Source of the DNA: VFKE01 sp043758025
GTDB taxonomy: Bacteria > Verrucomicrobiota > Verrucomicrobiia > Verrucomicrobiales > Verrucomicrobiaceae
Reading direction: 5' to 3'
NCBI GenBank assembly: GCA_043758025.1
Contig: JAYVOH010000251.1
Span: 1 to 9,607, forward strand
DNA: 9,607 bases
Part shown: piece by piece, positions 1-6,606 of the stretch
Position numbering within the stretch: position 1 is the stretch's first letter
How the letters are laid out: the number at the start of each line of letters is the position of its first letter
The notes under the pieces: model-generated
Told to the model about the DNA's origin: nothing
Databases searched by the model: none
Seen by the model: the letters and a program-made list of their open reading frames with translations, nothing else
Program-made: the position numbers and the translations under genes

Positions 1-122
1 TCAGGACTTAGTTCAATGGATACGGCATGACGCATGCCCACACCTTAACACATCAAGTGCAACTAGTTTGTTATACTATTTCACGCGCACTACACTAGGA
101 TGGGCGGGAAATGCAAAAACAC
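1..122. other. non-coding left end
   Basis: No credible coding region is visible in this stretch. It contains an AT-rich patch with a -10-like TATACT (72-77) but no well-spaced -35, an 8-base palindrome AACTAGTT (61-68), and a small perfect inverted repeat, GGCATG-ACG-CATGCC (24-38). None of these can be tied to a gene, because the neighbour to the left is outside the window. The repeat has no T-tract on either side, so it is not a normal intrinsic terminator. Confidence 0.4.
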
Positions 123-158
123 AAAGAGGGCGAAGCCGCAAAGCCTCGCCCTCTTTTT
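123..158 (-). terminator. intrinsic terminator of the MarR gene, probably bidirectional
   Basis: An 11-base perfect inverted repeat pairs AAAGAGGGCGA (123-133) with TCGCCCTCTTT (146-156) around a 12-base loop. On the minus strand it lies about 26 bases beyond the stop of the MarR gene and is followed by the T-rich run TTTGTGTTTTT, as expected for a Rho-independent terminator. On the plus strand the stem is followed by TTTTT, so it could also stop transcription entering from the left. Confidence 0.85.
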
Positions 159-183
159 AATTTCTTCCTTCAACCGATGTCGC

Positions 184-630
184 TTATCTGGCCGCAGCCG
201 CAAATGAAGACGAGGCCAACAGTCCGTCGATATCTGAGGTCTTGGATTCTTCCATCGCCTCTGCCACGCGGGTTTGCAGCGCGCCGCGGAGTTTGGCGAC
301 GAGTTCAAGGCCTTTGGCTGTGATGCTCACCATGACCTTGCGGCGGTCATCAGCGGCGTGCATGCGCTCGACATAGCCGAGTTTTTCGAGTCGATCCACC
401 AAGCCGGTGGCGGCTGCCGTGGAGTGACCCATTTTGCGGGCGATGTCCGTCATGGTCAGCTCACGAGATGTGCTGAGATAGCTCATCAAGTAAAACTGGC
501 TGAAGGAAATATTTCCCCGGCTGAGATCCTTGGAGAGATTGAGCAGGAACTCGCGCTGGCTGAACAAAATGAAGTCAGCGAGTTTTCCAGGGTCTTTGGG
601 AGTAGTTTTGATTCCGTTAAGAGCAGGCAT
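184..630 (-). CDS. MarR-family winged-helix transcriptional regulator
   Basis: A 148-residue protein, the usual MarR size. Residues about 42-56 (ISFSQFYLMSYLSTS) fit the helix leading into the DNA-binding domain. Residues about 58-90 form the helix-turn-helix (LTMTDIARKMGHSTAAATG, then LVDRLEKLGYVER), followed by the wing with the hallmark DDRR at 94-97 and VSITAKG. Such proteins bind palindromic operators as dimers, usually repress their own gene, and often release DNA on binding small ligands; the ligand here cannot be told. I chose the ATG at 630. The frame is open back to a TTG at 711, but that extension runs through the probable promoter and a palindrome and has no family resemblance. 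No Shine-Dalgarno is obvious before the ATG. The gene stands alone between its terminator and a 267-base gap. Its targets are unknown; autoregulation is the safest guess. Confidence 0.9.
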   Translation of the reverse strand: MPALNGIKTTPKDPGKLADFILFSQREFLLNLSKDLSRGNISFSQFYLMSYLSTSRELTMTDIARKMGHSTAAATGLVDRLEKLGYVERMHAADDRRKVMVSITAKGLELVAKLRGALQTRVAEAMEESKTSDIDGLLASSSFAAAAR

Positions 631-689
631 ATTAGATGTTAGTTGAAGGTTGAAGGGAAAGCGCAGAGTGCGATTTAGAGAACTGTAGC

Positions 690-703
690 ATACAATAGTG
701 TAT
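690..703. promoter_or_regulatory. palindrome upstream of the MarR gene, candidate autoregulatory operator
   Basis: A perfect inverted repeat, ATACA-ATAG-TGTAT, is centred about 67 bases upstream of the MarR start codon, in AT-rich DNA where the promoter should lie. On the minus strand a TTGAAA hexamer sits directly upstream. Size and symmetry are compatible with a MarR-dimer site, but short AT-rich palindromes also arise by chance. Confidence 0.4.
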
Positions 704-759
704 AATTTCAAGTAATTTCTCTAAATTTCATATAATTCTTTCTCCTCTGTAATATCGGG

Positions 760-778
760 TTGAATGACTTATATTCAA
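760..778. repeat. inverted repeat TTGAAT-N7-ATTCAA
   Basis: A perfect 6-base inverted repeat around a 7-base spacer, about 57 bases upstream of the first palindrome in the same gap. It could be a second operator. It has no GC-rich stem and no T-tract, so it is a poor terminator. No function can be assigned from sequence. Confidence 0.3.
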
Positions 779-897
779 TAGTGCCAAATAATCAATTCAT
801 TTTCAAGCTTTTTTTTAGATACGAGCCTCATTTCTGCGGAATCTTTTTAAAATTACGCGAAACGGGGGGCTCTTTGCCGATTGTGATCCACTTTCAA

Positions 898-1800
898 TCA
901 AGCCAGTTGTCTACGAACTTGGACTTCCACGATCATCTCCCGCGTGCCGTGGCCGCGGAATGAACCGCTGACTGGCCGAATATCTCCATAATCTCGACCG
1001 ACGGCAAGTTTCACGTAGCGGGTATCAGGCACTCGATCATGGGTAGGATCAAAGCCCTTCCACCCGTAGCCGGGAAGAAAGACTTCGACCCAGGCATGGC
1101 TGGCCTCGATTTCGTCTTCAAAACGCATGGAATTGAAAAAGTATCCGCTCACATACCGTGCAGGAATATTTAAGGAGCGACACAGGCCCAGCATAACATG
1201 GGCAAAGTCCTGGCAGACGCCACGGCGGGTGGCAAGCACTTCGGAAGGCTTGGTGTTTACCGTGGTGAAACTGGGCGTGTATGTGAAATTTTTGAAAATA
1301 TGTCGACCGATGGCCACCGCATCACGCCATATATCGGTCAATCCGTCTGGCAGCACGTCCATCGCCTCCCTCCATATTTCCGCTTCTACTGAGACAAAAG
1401 CTGAGTCATGCAGGTAATCAAAATTGTTCTCCTCGATACCTCGCTCCTTCAGTCCAGACGGTGGATTGTCCAAGGGGACGGGGCCACGGCTGTCGGGCCG
1501 GGTCTGAACCACGGAAATGGCTTCCACATCGAGAGATTGATGAACCTGAGTGACATCAAAGTAGTGAACGCAGTTTCCGAAAAAATCCGGGTAATCGCGC
1601 ACCGCAGTCAGCGGGTCAATGCGAAGATCGAATTTTACGCATTCCTGAGCGTGATCGCTCACCGGTTGAAGACGTGCCTCATTGAAACTGTCCTTAGTGA
1701 GACCTTGATAGAGAAAACGTGTGAGATGCCTTACGTGCAACAGCAAAGGTTCACGCCATTCGCTAACGATGGACGGCACCGGAGAATCAGGCGGGGTCAT
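898..1800 (-). CDS. transglutaminase-like cysteine protein with bacterial transglutaminase N-terminal domain
   Basis: A 300-residue protein. Residues about 20-105 (LLHVRHLTRFLYQGLTKDS, FDLRIDP, NCVHYFDV) match the beta-rich domain that precedes many bacterial transglutaminase-fold proteins. The papain-like core carries the full triad: Cys196 in RRGVCQDFAH, His235 in ASHAWVEVFLPG and Asp251 in GFDPTHD. No signal peptide is seen, so it is probably cytoplasmic. In this family the fold often acts as a peptidase or amidase rather than a protein cross-linker; which applies here is unknown. Its ATG overlaps the stop of the alpha-E gene by ATGA, implying translational coupling. It is the last gene of the ATP-grasp/alpha-E/transglutaminase unit. 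By comparative genomics (the amidoligase analyses of Iyer, Burroughs and Aravind) such sets are predicted to build and process peptide-like modifications. Confidence 0.92.
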   Translation of the reverse strand: MTPPDSPVPSIVSEWREPLLLHVRHLTRFLYQGLTKDSFNEARLQPVSDHAQECVKFDLRIDPLTAVRDYPDFFGNCVHYFDVTQVHQSLDVEAISVVQTRPDSRGPVPLDNPPSGLKERGIEENNFDYLHDSAFVSVEAEIWREAMDVLPDGLTDIWRDAVAIGRHIFKNFTYTPSFTTVNTKPSEVLATRRGVCQDFAHVMLGLCRSLNIPARYVSGYFFNSMRFEDEIEASHAWVEVFLPGYGWKGFDPTHDRVPDTRYVKLAVGRDYGDIRPVSGSFRGHGTREMIVEVQVRRQLA

Positions 1801-2876
1801 GCCACAGGTAGCTGCTGTTGCTGCATCTCCTGCTGGTGAAGACGAATTTCAGCGGCCATGTCCGTGGGCGGATGATACATGAGGCGGTTGTAAATGAAAT
1901 CATCTATGCGGTCGAGCGTGGCTTGCACGTTTTGCAGGAATTCATGAAGCCCGCCGCGCATGACATCCTCAATGGTCATGAAGTTCAAGTCCGAGATCAA
2001 CTTGCCAAAAGCTCTTTCCTCCGGGGTGCGATACTCCCCCTCCTCAGTATCGGCCAGCAGGTGAAGATACCGGTCAACTTCCTGCAATCCATAACGAATG
2101 GACCGGGGAAAGGTGGGGGAGAAGATGATGAACTCCACGACTTTCCAAGGCAGGATGTCCGTAATGTGGAAGCGCCGGTAGGCTTTAAGCGCGCTGACTG
2201 AGCGCAGCACCGCCTGCCACTGGGCGGCGTCAACGGCTCCGCCTACATCTTGAACGCTGGGCAACAAGATATGATATTTGATGTCCAGAATGCGGGTGGT
2301 CTTGTCGGTGCGTTCGACAAATTTCCCGAACTGGATGAATTCATAGCCTTCATCTCTCGAGAACGTAGAGTCCGTGAGTCCCTGAAAGAGGTGCGAGTAT
2401 TTTTTGATCTGCTCGTAAAACTGGTGCGCGCCGGTGGCCCAGACCTCGCGGGCGTTATTTGACTTGAGGAACAGATAGCATTCGTTGATGACCTCGAACA
2501 TCTCCAATGAGATCTGGTCGCGAATCTGTCGCGCGTTCTCACGGGCGGCAAAGAGGCATGAAATCACAGAGTTGGGGTTCTCCGGTTGGAAAGTCATGAA
2601 TTCGGTCACACTCTGGCTGTCCGCTTTCTGGTGATGTTTCAGAAAAGTTTCCTCGTCGCCAGCTGTGAGCAGAATCGGCATCCAATGTTCCTTGAGTTGC
2701 TGGTCGTCGAGATGCACAAAATCCAGCATGAGCTGCAAGTTCACATCCAACAGGCGGGCAATGTTTTCCGCGCGCTCAATGTAGCGGCTCATCCAGTAAA
2801 GCGAATTGGCGACACGAGAAAGCATCACCGATGAATCGCGGCGGGTCGTGATGGTCATTTGGGCAGGTGCAGGCAT
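1797..2876 (-). CDS. alpha-E domain protein (DUF403 family)
   Basis: A 359-residue, largely helical protein. The family signature starts at residue 18 with MLSRVANSLYWMSRYIERAE, followed by ARENARQIRDQIS (111-123), FIQFGKFVERTDKTTRILD (180-198), and a tail region with LNFMTIEDVMRGGLHEF (297-313). The alpha-E domain has no established activity; it is rich in conserved Glu and Arg and is almost always encoded with a circularly permuted ATP-grasp protein and a transglutaminase-like protein, as here. It starts 15 bases after the ATP-grasp stop and overlaps the next gene by 4 bases. The annotated ATG adds 17 residues before the family core; an internal ATG at 2825 would begin exactly at the signature and is a real alternative, as neither has a clear ribosome binding site. 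The last 15 residues are glutamine-rich (HQQEMQQQQLPVA), probably disordered. Confidence 0.92.
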   Translation of the reverse strand: MPAPAQMTITTRRDSSVMLSRVANSLYWMSRYIERAENIARLLDVNLQLMLDFVHLDDQQLKEHWMPILLTAGDEETFLKHHQKADSQSVTEFMTFQPENPNSVISCLFAARENARQIRDQISLEMFEVINECYLFLKSNNAREVWATGAHQFYEQIKKYSHLFQGLTDSTFSRDEGYEFIQFGKFVERTDKTTRILDIKYHILLPSVQDVGGAVDAAQWQAVLRSVSALKAYRRFHITDILPWKVVEFIIFSPTFPRSIRYGLQEVDRYLHLLADTEEGEYRTPEERAFGKLISDLNFMTIEDVMRGGLHEFLQNVQATLDRIDDFIYNRLMYHPPTDMAAEIRLHQQEMQQQQLPVA

Positions 2877-2891
2877 GAGAAAGCTTTTTGT

Positions 2892-4337
2892 TTATTCATC
2901 ATTGTGAAGAACCCAGGTGTCCTTCGATCCCCCGCCTTGCGAAGAATTCACCACAAGCGAGCCTTTGCGCAGGGCCACACGGGTCAGTCCGCCGGGCGTG
3001 ACGACGATTTTCTCGCCATATAAAATGTATGGGCGCAAATCCACATGCCGTCCCTCGAATCCAGTGTCGCACCAAGTCGGATGCCGTGAGAGCGATATCG
3101 GGGGCTGCGCGATGAAGTTGCGCGGATTGGCTATGATCAATTTTCTGAATTCTTCAATCTCTTCCTTGGTCGCCCACGGCCCCATGAGCATCCCGTAGCC
3201 GCCGGCCTCATTGGCAGACTTCACCACCAGCTTGCCCAGATTTTCCAATATGTAAGTGCGATCCTGCGGCTCACTGGCCAGGAAAGTTTCCACATTGGGC
3301 AGGATCGGTTCTTCGCCCAGATAGTATTTGATGATGCGCGGCACGAAGTAGTAGATGACTTTGTCGTCGGCCACTCCGGTGCCAATGCTGTTGGCCAGGC
3401 TGACATTGCCTGATCGATAGGCATTGACCAGGCCGGGGACGCCTAGGATCGAATCAGGGCGGAAAACCGAGGGGTCGAGGAAATCGTCATCAATGCGCCG
3501 ATAGATCACATCCACCGGCATCAGCCCGGCGGTGGTGCGCATGTAAACTTTCGCATCGCGCACCACGAGATCGCGTCCTTCCACAATCGGAATGCCCATC
3601 TGCCGTGCCAGGAACGCGTGCTCAAAATAGGCACTGTTGTAAACACCGGGTGTGAGCAAAACAGTATTCGGCACCAGATCTCCGAGTTGCTGCGGGGCAA
3701 TGTGCTGCAGCACTTTCAGCAGCTCGCTCGCATAACCGTCAACCGGTCGAACCCGCGCCGACTGATAAAGCTTGGGGAATGCCCGCTTTAATGCCATGCG
3801 GTTTTCCAGCATGTAGGAGGCACCGGAAGGACAGCGCAAGTTGTCCTCCAGCACCAGATAAGAACCGTCACGTCCACGAATGAGGTCAGTTCCGCAAATG
3901 TGAACGTAAATGTCTTTGGGAACTTTGACGCCCATGAACTCCCGCCGAAAATGTTTTGCGCCCAGCACATAGGGCGGCGGAATGACCCGGTCGCGCAGAA
4001 TTTTCTGGTCGTGGTAAATGTCGTGCAGAAAGAGATTGAGCGCCGTAATCCGCTGCACCAACCCGCGCTCGATATGTTCCCATTCCGTTGCGGGTATAAC
4101 CCGCGGCACCAGATCGAATGGGAAGATGCGCTCGGTTCCCTGCGAGTCATTGTAAACTGTGAAGGTGACACCGCTGCGCATAAAGGCGAGATCAATGGCA
4201 GTCTGCCGCTGGGCCCATTCGGCAGCATCAAGTTTTCCAAACCCGTCGTGAACAGCGCGATAGTGCGGACGAACTCCGCCACTTTCGGCCAGCATTTCGT
4301 CACAAAAATCGCCTTTATCGTATCCTTGGAAAAGCAT
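2892..4337 (-). CDS. circularly permuted type 2 ATP-grasp protein
   Basis: A 481-residue protein of the usual length for the family that pairs with alpha-E proteins. It opens with the typical GYDKGDFCDEM. Family blocks are LEDNLRCPSGASYMLENR (163-180), VDVIYRRIDDDFLDP (275-289), the glycine-rich VVKSANEAGGYGM (about 371-383), DLRPYILYGE (433-442) and SSQGGGSKDTWVL near the C-terminus. ATP-grasp enzymes activate a carboxylate as acyl phosphate and join it to an amine or thiol; this permuted branch is predicted to form amide bonds, with substrates unknown. It is the first gene of a minus-strand unit with the alpha-E and transglutaminase genes. I chose the ATG at 4337; the frame stays open to a TTG at 4391, but the added residues (RRLGLVFASRKIHQFPN) do not look like the family start. 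No Shine-Dalgarno is evident. Confidence 0.93.
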   Translation of the reverse strand: MLFQGYDKGDFCDEMLAESGGVRPHYRAVHDGFGKLDAAEWAQRQTAIDLAFMRSGVTFTVYNDSQGTERIFPFDLVPRVIPATEWEHIERGLVQRITALNLFLHDIYHDQKILRDRVIPPPYVLGAKHFRREFMGVKVPKDIYVHICGTDLIRGRDGSYLVLEDNLRCPSGASYMLENRMALKRAFPKLYQSARVRPVDGYASELLKVLQHIAPQQLGDLVPNTVLLTPGVYNSAYFEHAFLARQMGIPIVEGRDLVVRDAKVYMRTTAGLMPVDVIYRRIDDDFLDPSVFRPDSILGVPGLVNAYRSGNVSLANSIGTGVADDKVIYYFVPRIIKYYLGEEPILPNVETFLASEPQDRTYILENLGKLVVKSANEAGGYGMLMGPWATKEEIEEFRKLIIANPRNFIAQPPISLSRHPTWCDTGFEGRHVDLRPYILYGEKIVVTPGGLTRVALRKGSLVVNSSQGGGSKDTWVLHNDE

Positions 4338-4458
4338 ATTGGGGAATTGGTGTATTTTTCGGGAAGCAAAAACAAGGCCAAGTCTTCGCAATACTCATTC
4401 TGATGCAGCTTTGCACGCGCATCGGTTGCACAGCAAGTGAATCTCCAGACATTCACTC
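4338..4458. promoter_or_regulatory. divergent intergenic region between the ATP-grasp and eboE genes
   Basis: The 121 bases between two outward-facing start codons must carry the promoters of both operons unless transcription starts elsewhere. Visible structure: a direct repeat TTGCAC at 4411-4416 and 4426-4431 (15-base period, either could act as a -35-like element), a loose inverted pair GATGC/GCATC (4402-4406 and 4419-4423), and a 7-base inverted repeat next to the eboE start. I find no good -10 hexamer at standard spacing on either strand, so exact promoters are not called. Confidence 0.5.
4436..4457. repeat. inverted repeat abutting the eboE start codon
   Basis: AGTGAAT (4436-4442) and ATTCACT (4451-4457) form a perfect 7-base inverted repeat around an 8-base spacer, ending one base before the ATG at 4459. 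As DNA it could be an operator. As RNA it would form a hairpin over the ribosome-binding position. There is no Shine-Dalgarno in the spacer (CTCCAGAC). Confidence 0.4.
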
Positions 4459-5628
4459 ATGCTACTTCAGCACGGAATACATCTCGGTTACTGCACCAAC
4501 ATCCACCGCGGAGAGACTTGGGAGGAAACCTGGCGCGGCTTGCGGGACTATACCTTGCGCGTTCGTGAGCGGGTCGCGCCCGTTCAGCGCTACGGCATCG
4601 GGCTGCGTCTTAGTTCACAGGCAGCCCATGAACTGGCTGATCCAGGGAAGCTCGCGGATTTCCGACACTGGCTCGACAAAGAAAACTGCTACGTTTTCAC
4701 CATCAATGGCTTTCCCTACGGCTCCTTCCACGGCGAGCGCGTGAAAGAGAATGTGTTCAAGCCCGACTGGACATCGCCAGACCGTCTGGAATACACGAAT
4801 CTGCTTTTCGATATTCTGGCCAAATTGCTGCCCAAAGGCCTGAGCGGGAGCGTGAGCACGCTGCCCGGATCGCACAAGGAATTTAGCGTCGGCTCCGATG
4901 AACTCGATGCCATTTTCCTCAACCTGAAAAAATGCAGCGAACACATCGCCCGGCTCAGCGATGCCTCCGGCCATGACCTGCACCTCGGTCTCGAGCCCGA
5001 GCCGCTGGGCTTGTTCGAGACCAGCGGCGAGACTCTGAAATTTTTCGGCCTTTATCTCGATCAATTTCCCAACGACAAAACTTTCTTCCAGCGCGTCGGG
5101 TTGAACTACGACTGCTGCCATCTCGCCATTGAGTTCGAGGAAGCGAAAGAGGCTTTGGCCCGGATTACTGATGCCGGTATCCGCCTTAGTAAATTGCACT
5201 TAAGTTCCGCGCTCAAATTCAAACCCACGCCCGAGAATCTGCAACGGTTGCGCGGATTTGATGAGCCGGTGTATTTCCATCAAGTCGTCGTCCGGGACGG
5301 CGAAAATCCCCTCCGCCGATTCCGCGACATCCCAAACGCATTGCAAATGGCGGAGGCCGCGCCGCATGATCTCGGTGATGAGTGGCGGGTGCATTTCCAT
5401 GTCCCGCTTCATGCCCGGCCCGGTGGCGGGTTTGAAGACACGCACGACCACCTGCTTGATGCACTGGACTGGCTCGCAAAAAATCCGCGCGCATGCCAGC
5501 ATCTCGAAATGGAAACCTACACCTGGGAAGTTCTCCCGCAGGAATTGCACAGCGGCGATGTGGTGGATCAACTCGCGGCGGAATACGAATGGACCCTGCA
5601 TGAAATGAGACTGCGCGGACTGGCTTAG
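4459..5628 (+). CDS. eboE: EboE-like metabolite traffic protein, TIM-barrel sugar isomerase fold
   Basis: A 389-residue protein with the characteristic EboE opening HLGYCTNIHRGETW (8-21), then GIGLRLSSQAA (46-56) and VFTINGFPYGSFHG (79-92). Barrel motifs resembling xylose isomerase/endonuclease IV-type metal sites follow: LGLEPEP (176-182), NYDCCHLA (216-223, Asp218 and His221), HFHVPLH (312-318) and METYTWEVLP (351-360). These Glu, Asp and His residues are plausible metal ligands; no reaction is established for EboE. In cyanobacteria the ebo genes are implicated in moving the scytonemin precursor to the periplasm (Nostoc punctiforme work), but ebo clusters also occur in many bacteria that make no scytonemin. 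The next gene follows after one base. The start is the ATG directly preceding the conserved N-terminus; an inverted repeat ends one base before it. No signal peptide is seen. Confidence 0.9.
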   Translation: MLLQHGIHLGYCTNIHRGETWEETWRGLRDYTLRVRERVAPVQRYGIGLRLSSQAAHELADPGKLADFRHWLDKENCYVFTINGFPYGSFHGERVKENVFKPDWTSPDRLEYTNLLFDILAKLLPKGLSGSVSTLPGSHKEFSVGSDELDAIFLNLKKCSEHIARLSDASGHDLHLGLEPEPLGLFETSGETLKFFGLYLDQFPNDKTFFQRVGLNYDCCHLAIEFEEAKEALARITDAGIRLSKLHLSSALKFKPTPENLQRLRGFDEPVYFHQVVVRDGENPLRRFRDIPNALQMAEAAPHDLGDEWRVHFHVPLHARPGGGFEDTHDHLLDALDWLAKNPRACQHLEMETYTWEVLPQELHSGDVVDQLAAEYEWTLHEMRLRGLA

Positions 5629-5629
5629 A

Positions 5630-6523
5630 ATGACAACGCTCTATCCCCGCATCCGTCCGTGGCTCGAACTCGCGCGAGTCTCCAACCTGCCCACCGTGTG
5701 GAGCAACATCCTGGCCGCGTGGCTGCTGGCAGGCGGCAGGTGGAACTGGCATCCCCTCGCCTGGCTTATCGCCGGTGGCTCGCTCATCTACACCGGCGGC
5801 ATGATCTTGAACGACGCCGCCGATGTGAAGTTTGATCGTGAGTTCCGCAAGGAACGTCCCCTGCCCTCGGGCCGGGTCTCGGTTGCAACGGCATGGACGT
5901 TCGGGATCGCCTCCCTGATCGCCGGATTCGCCATGATGGTATGGGGCGCGGAAGCTTGCATCTGGCTCACCGGCGCGCTGATTATGGCAATCGTTGCTTA
6001 CGACTTTTATCACAAGCCATGGGTCGGTTCCGTTTTCATCATGGGATCATGCCGGACATTGCTCTTTCTTTCTGCCGCCTCTGCCAAGACCGGCACCTTG
6101 AATTGGAGCGGTTATCATGAAGTGATTCTTAAAGCCGTGGCTTTGGGCGGCTACGTGGTGGGACTGTCCTTGGTGGCACGAAATGAAGCCTCGTCAACGA
6201 AATCGAAGGCGCCCAACATCACCGCTGCCCTGTTATTGCTCGGCTTGCCAGTCTGTTCCGGCATAACGTATTCGTTTATCAATCAACACTCGACTGCAGG
6301 ATTGCTCATGTCTGTCGGGCTGGCCCTGTTCTTGTGGCTGGCGGTCAGAAAAATGAAGTCCGATCCCCCGAGATCAATCGGTCCGGCCGTGGGAATCTTA
6401 TTGTCAGGCATCGTTCTGACAGACGCGCTCGCCGTCAGTTCCATTGCGCCGTCGGCATCCATCGCCCTGGCCTGTGTGATGCCACTGGCGCTTCTCTGGC
6501 AGCGATTCATCGCGGCCACATGA
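5630..6523 (+). CDS. eboC: EboC-like UbiA-family membrane protein
   Basis: A 297-residue integral membrane protein with about eight or nine hydrophobic segments. It carries the first prenyltransferase metal motif of the UbiA superfamily, NDAADVKFD (61-69), followed by REFRKERPLPSG (70-81), and a YDFYHKPWVGS block (124-134). UbiA enzymes use two Asp-rich motifs to bind Mg-prenyl diphosphate. Here the loop where the second is expected reads ARNEASSTK (183-191), with no DxxxD, a divergence that fits the EboC branch rather than UbiA or MenA quinone enzymes. It may therefore prenylate or bind a different acceptor, or act as a carrier; this is unproven. The ATG lies one base after the eboE stop with no ribosome-binding site of its own, so translation is probably coupled. 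It would sit in the inner membrane, linking the soluble EboE and EboD to the envelope. Confidence 0.9.
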   Translation: MTTLYPRIRPWLELARVSNLPTVWSNILAAWLLAGGRWNWHPLAWLIAGGSLIYTGGMILNDAADVKFDREFRKERPLPSGRVSVATAWTFGIASLIAGFAMMVWGAEACIWLTGALIMAIVAYDFYHKPWVGSVFIMGSCRTLLFLSAASAKTGTLNWSGYHEVILKAVALGGYVVGLSLVARNEASSTKSKAPNITAALLLLGLPVCSGITYSFINQHSTAGLLMSVGLALFLWLAVRKMKSDPPRSIGPAVGILLSGIVLTDALAVSSIAPSASIALACVMPLALLWQRFIAAT

Positions 6524-6606
6524 TTCCGAATGCTGCTGTGATATTTCAACCGGGACAAGCGTAAGTGTTGACACGCCTCATGCGTGCGATAGGAAGCGGA
6601 CTCTTC

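Larger units (their letters stand above)
631..897. other. AT-rich intergenic region upstream of the MarR gene
   Basis: This gap separates the stop of the transglutaminase gene from the start of the MarR gene, both on the minus strand. It is much richer in A+T than its surroundings and should hold the MarR promoter. I see two perfect inverted repeats (listed separately) and repeated ATTTCA and TATAATT words at 701-737. I found no convincing hairpin plus T-tract to end the upstream operon. A GAGCC/GGCTC pair about 45 bases apart is too loose to call. A small plus-strand reading frame starting at 760 enters the transglutaminase gene antisense and looks non-genic. Confidence 0.5.

Noticed and set aside
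24..38. GGCATG-ACG-CATGCC as a terminator
   Set aside because: The stem is only six bases and has no T-tract on either strand, so it is listed only as a small repeat in the left end.
631..711. TTG at 711 as an earlier start for the MarR protein
   Set aside because: The added 27 residues would be encoded by the palindrome and likely promoter and do not resemble the MarR fold; ATG at 630 gives the normal length.
760..963. A 67-codon plus-strand open frame in the MarR upstream gap
   Set aside because: It runs into the transglutaminase gene antisense, has no ribosome-binding site and no recognisable motif, and its first half is simple AT-rich sequence.
5219..6013. A 264-codon open frame on the minus strand across the eboE-eboC junction
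   Set aside because: It is antisense to two well-supported genes, rich in Arg, Gly, His and Pro as expected for a shadow frame, with no motif.
6565..6590. Internal promoter before eboD based on TTGACA at 6568-6573
   Set aside because: The -35-like hexamer is perfect, but no -10-like hexamer occurs 16-18 bases downstream (the sequence there is AGGAAG), so it is probably chance.
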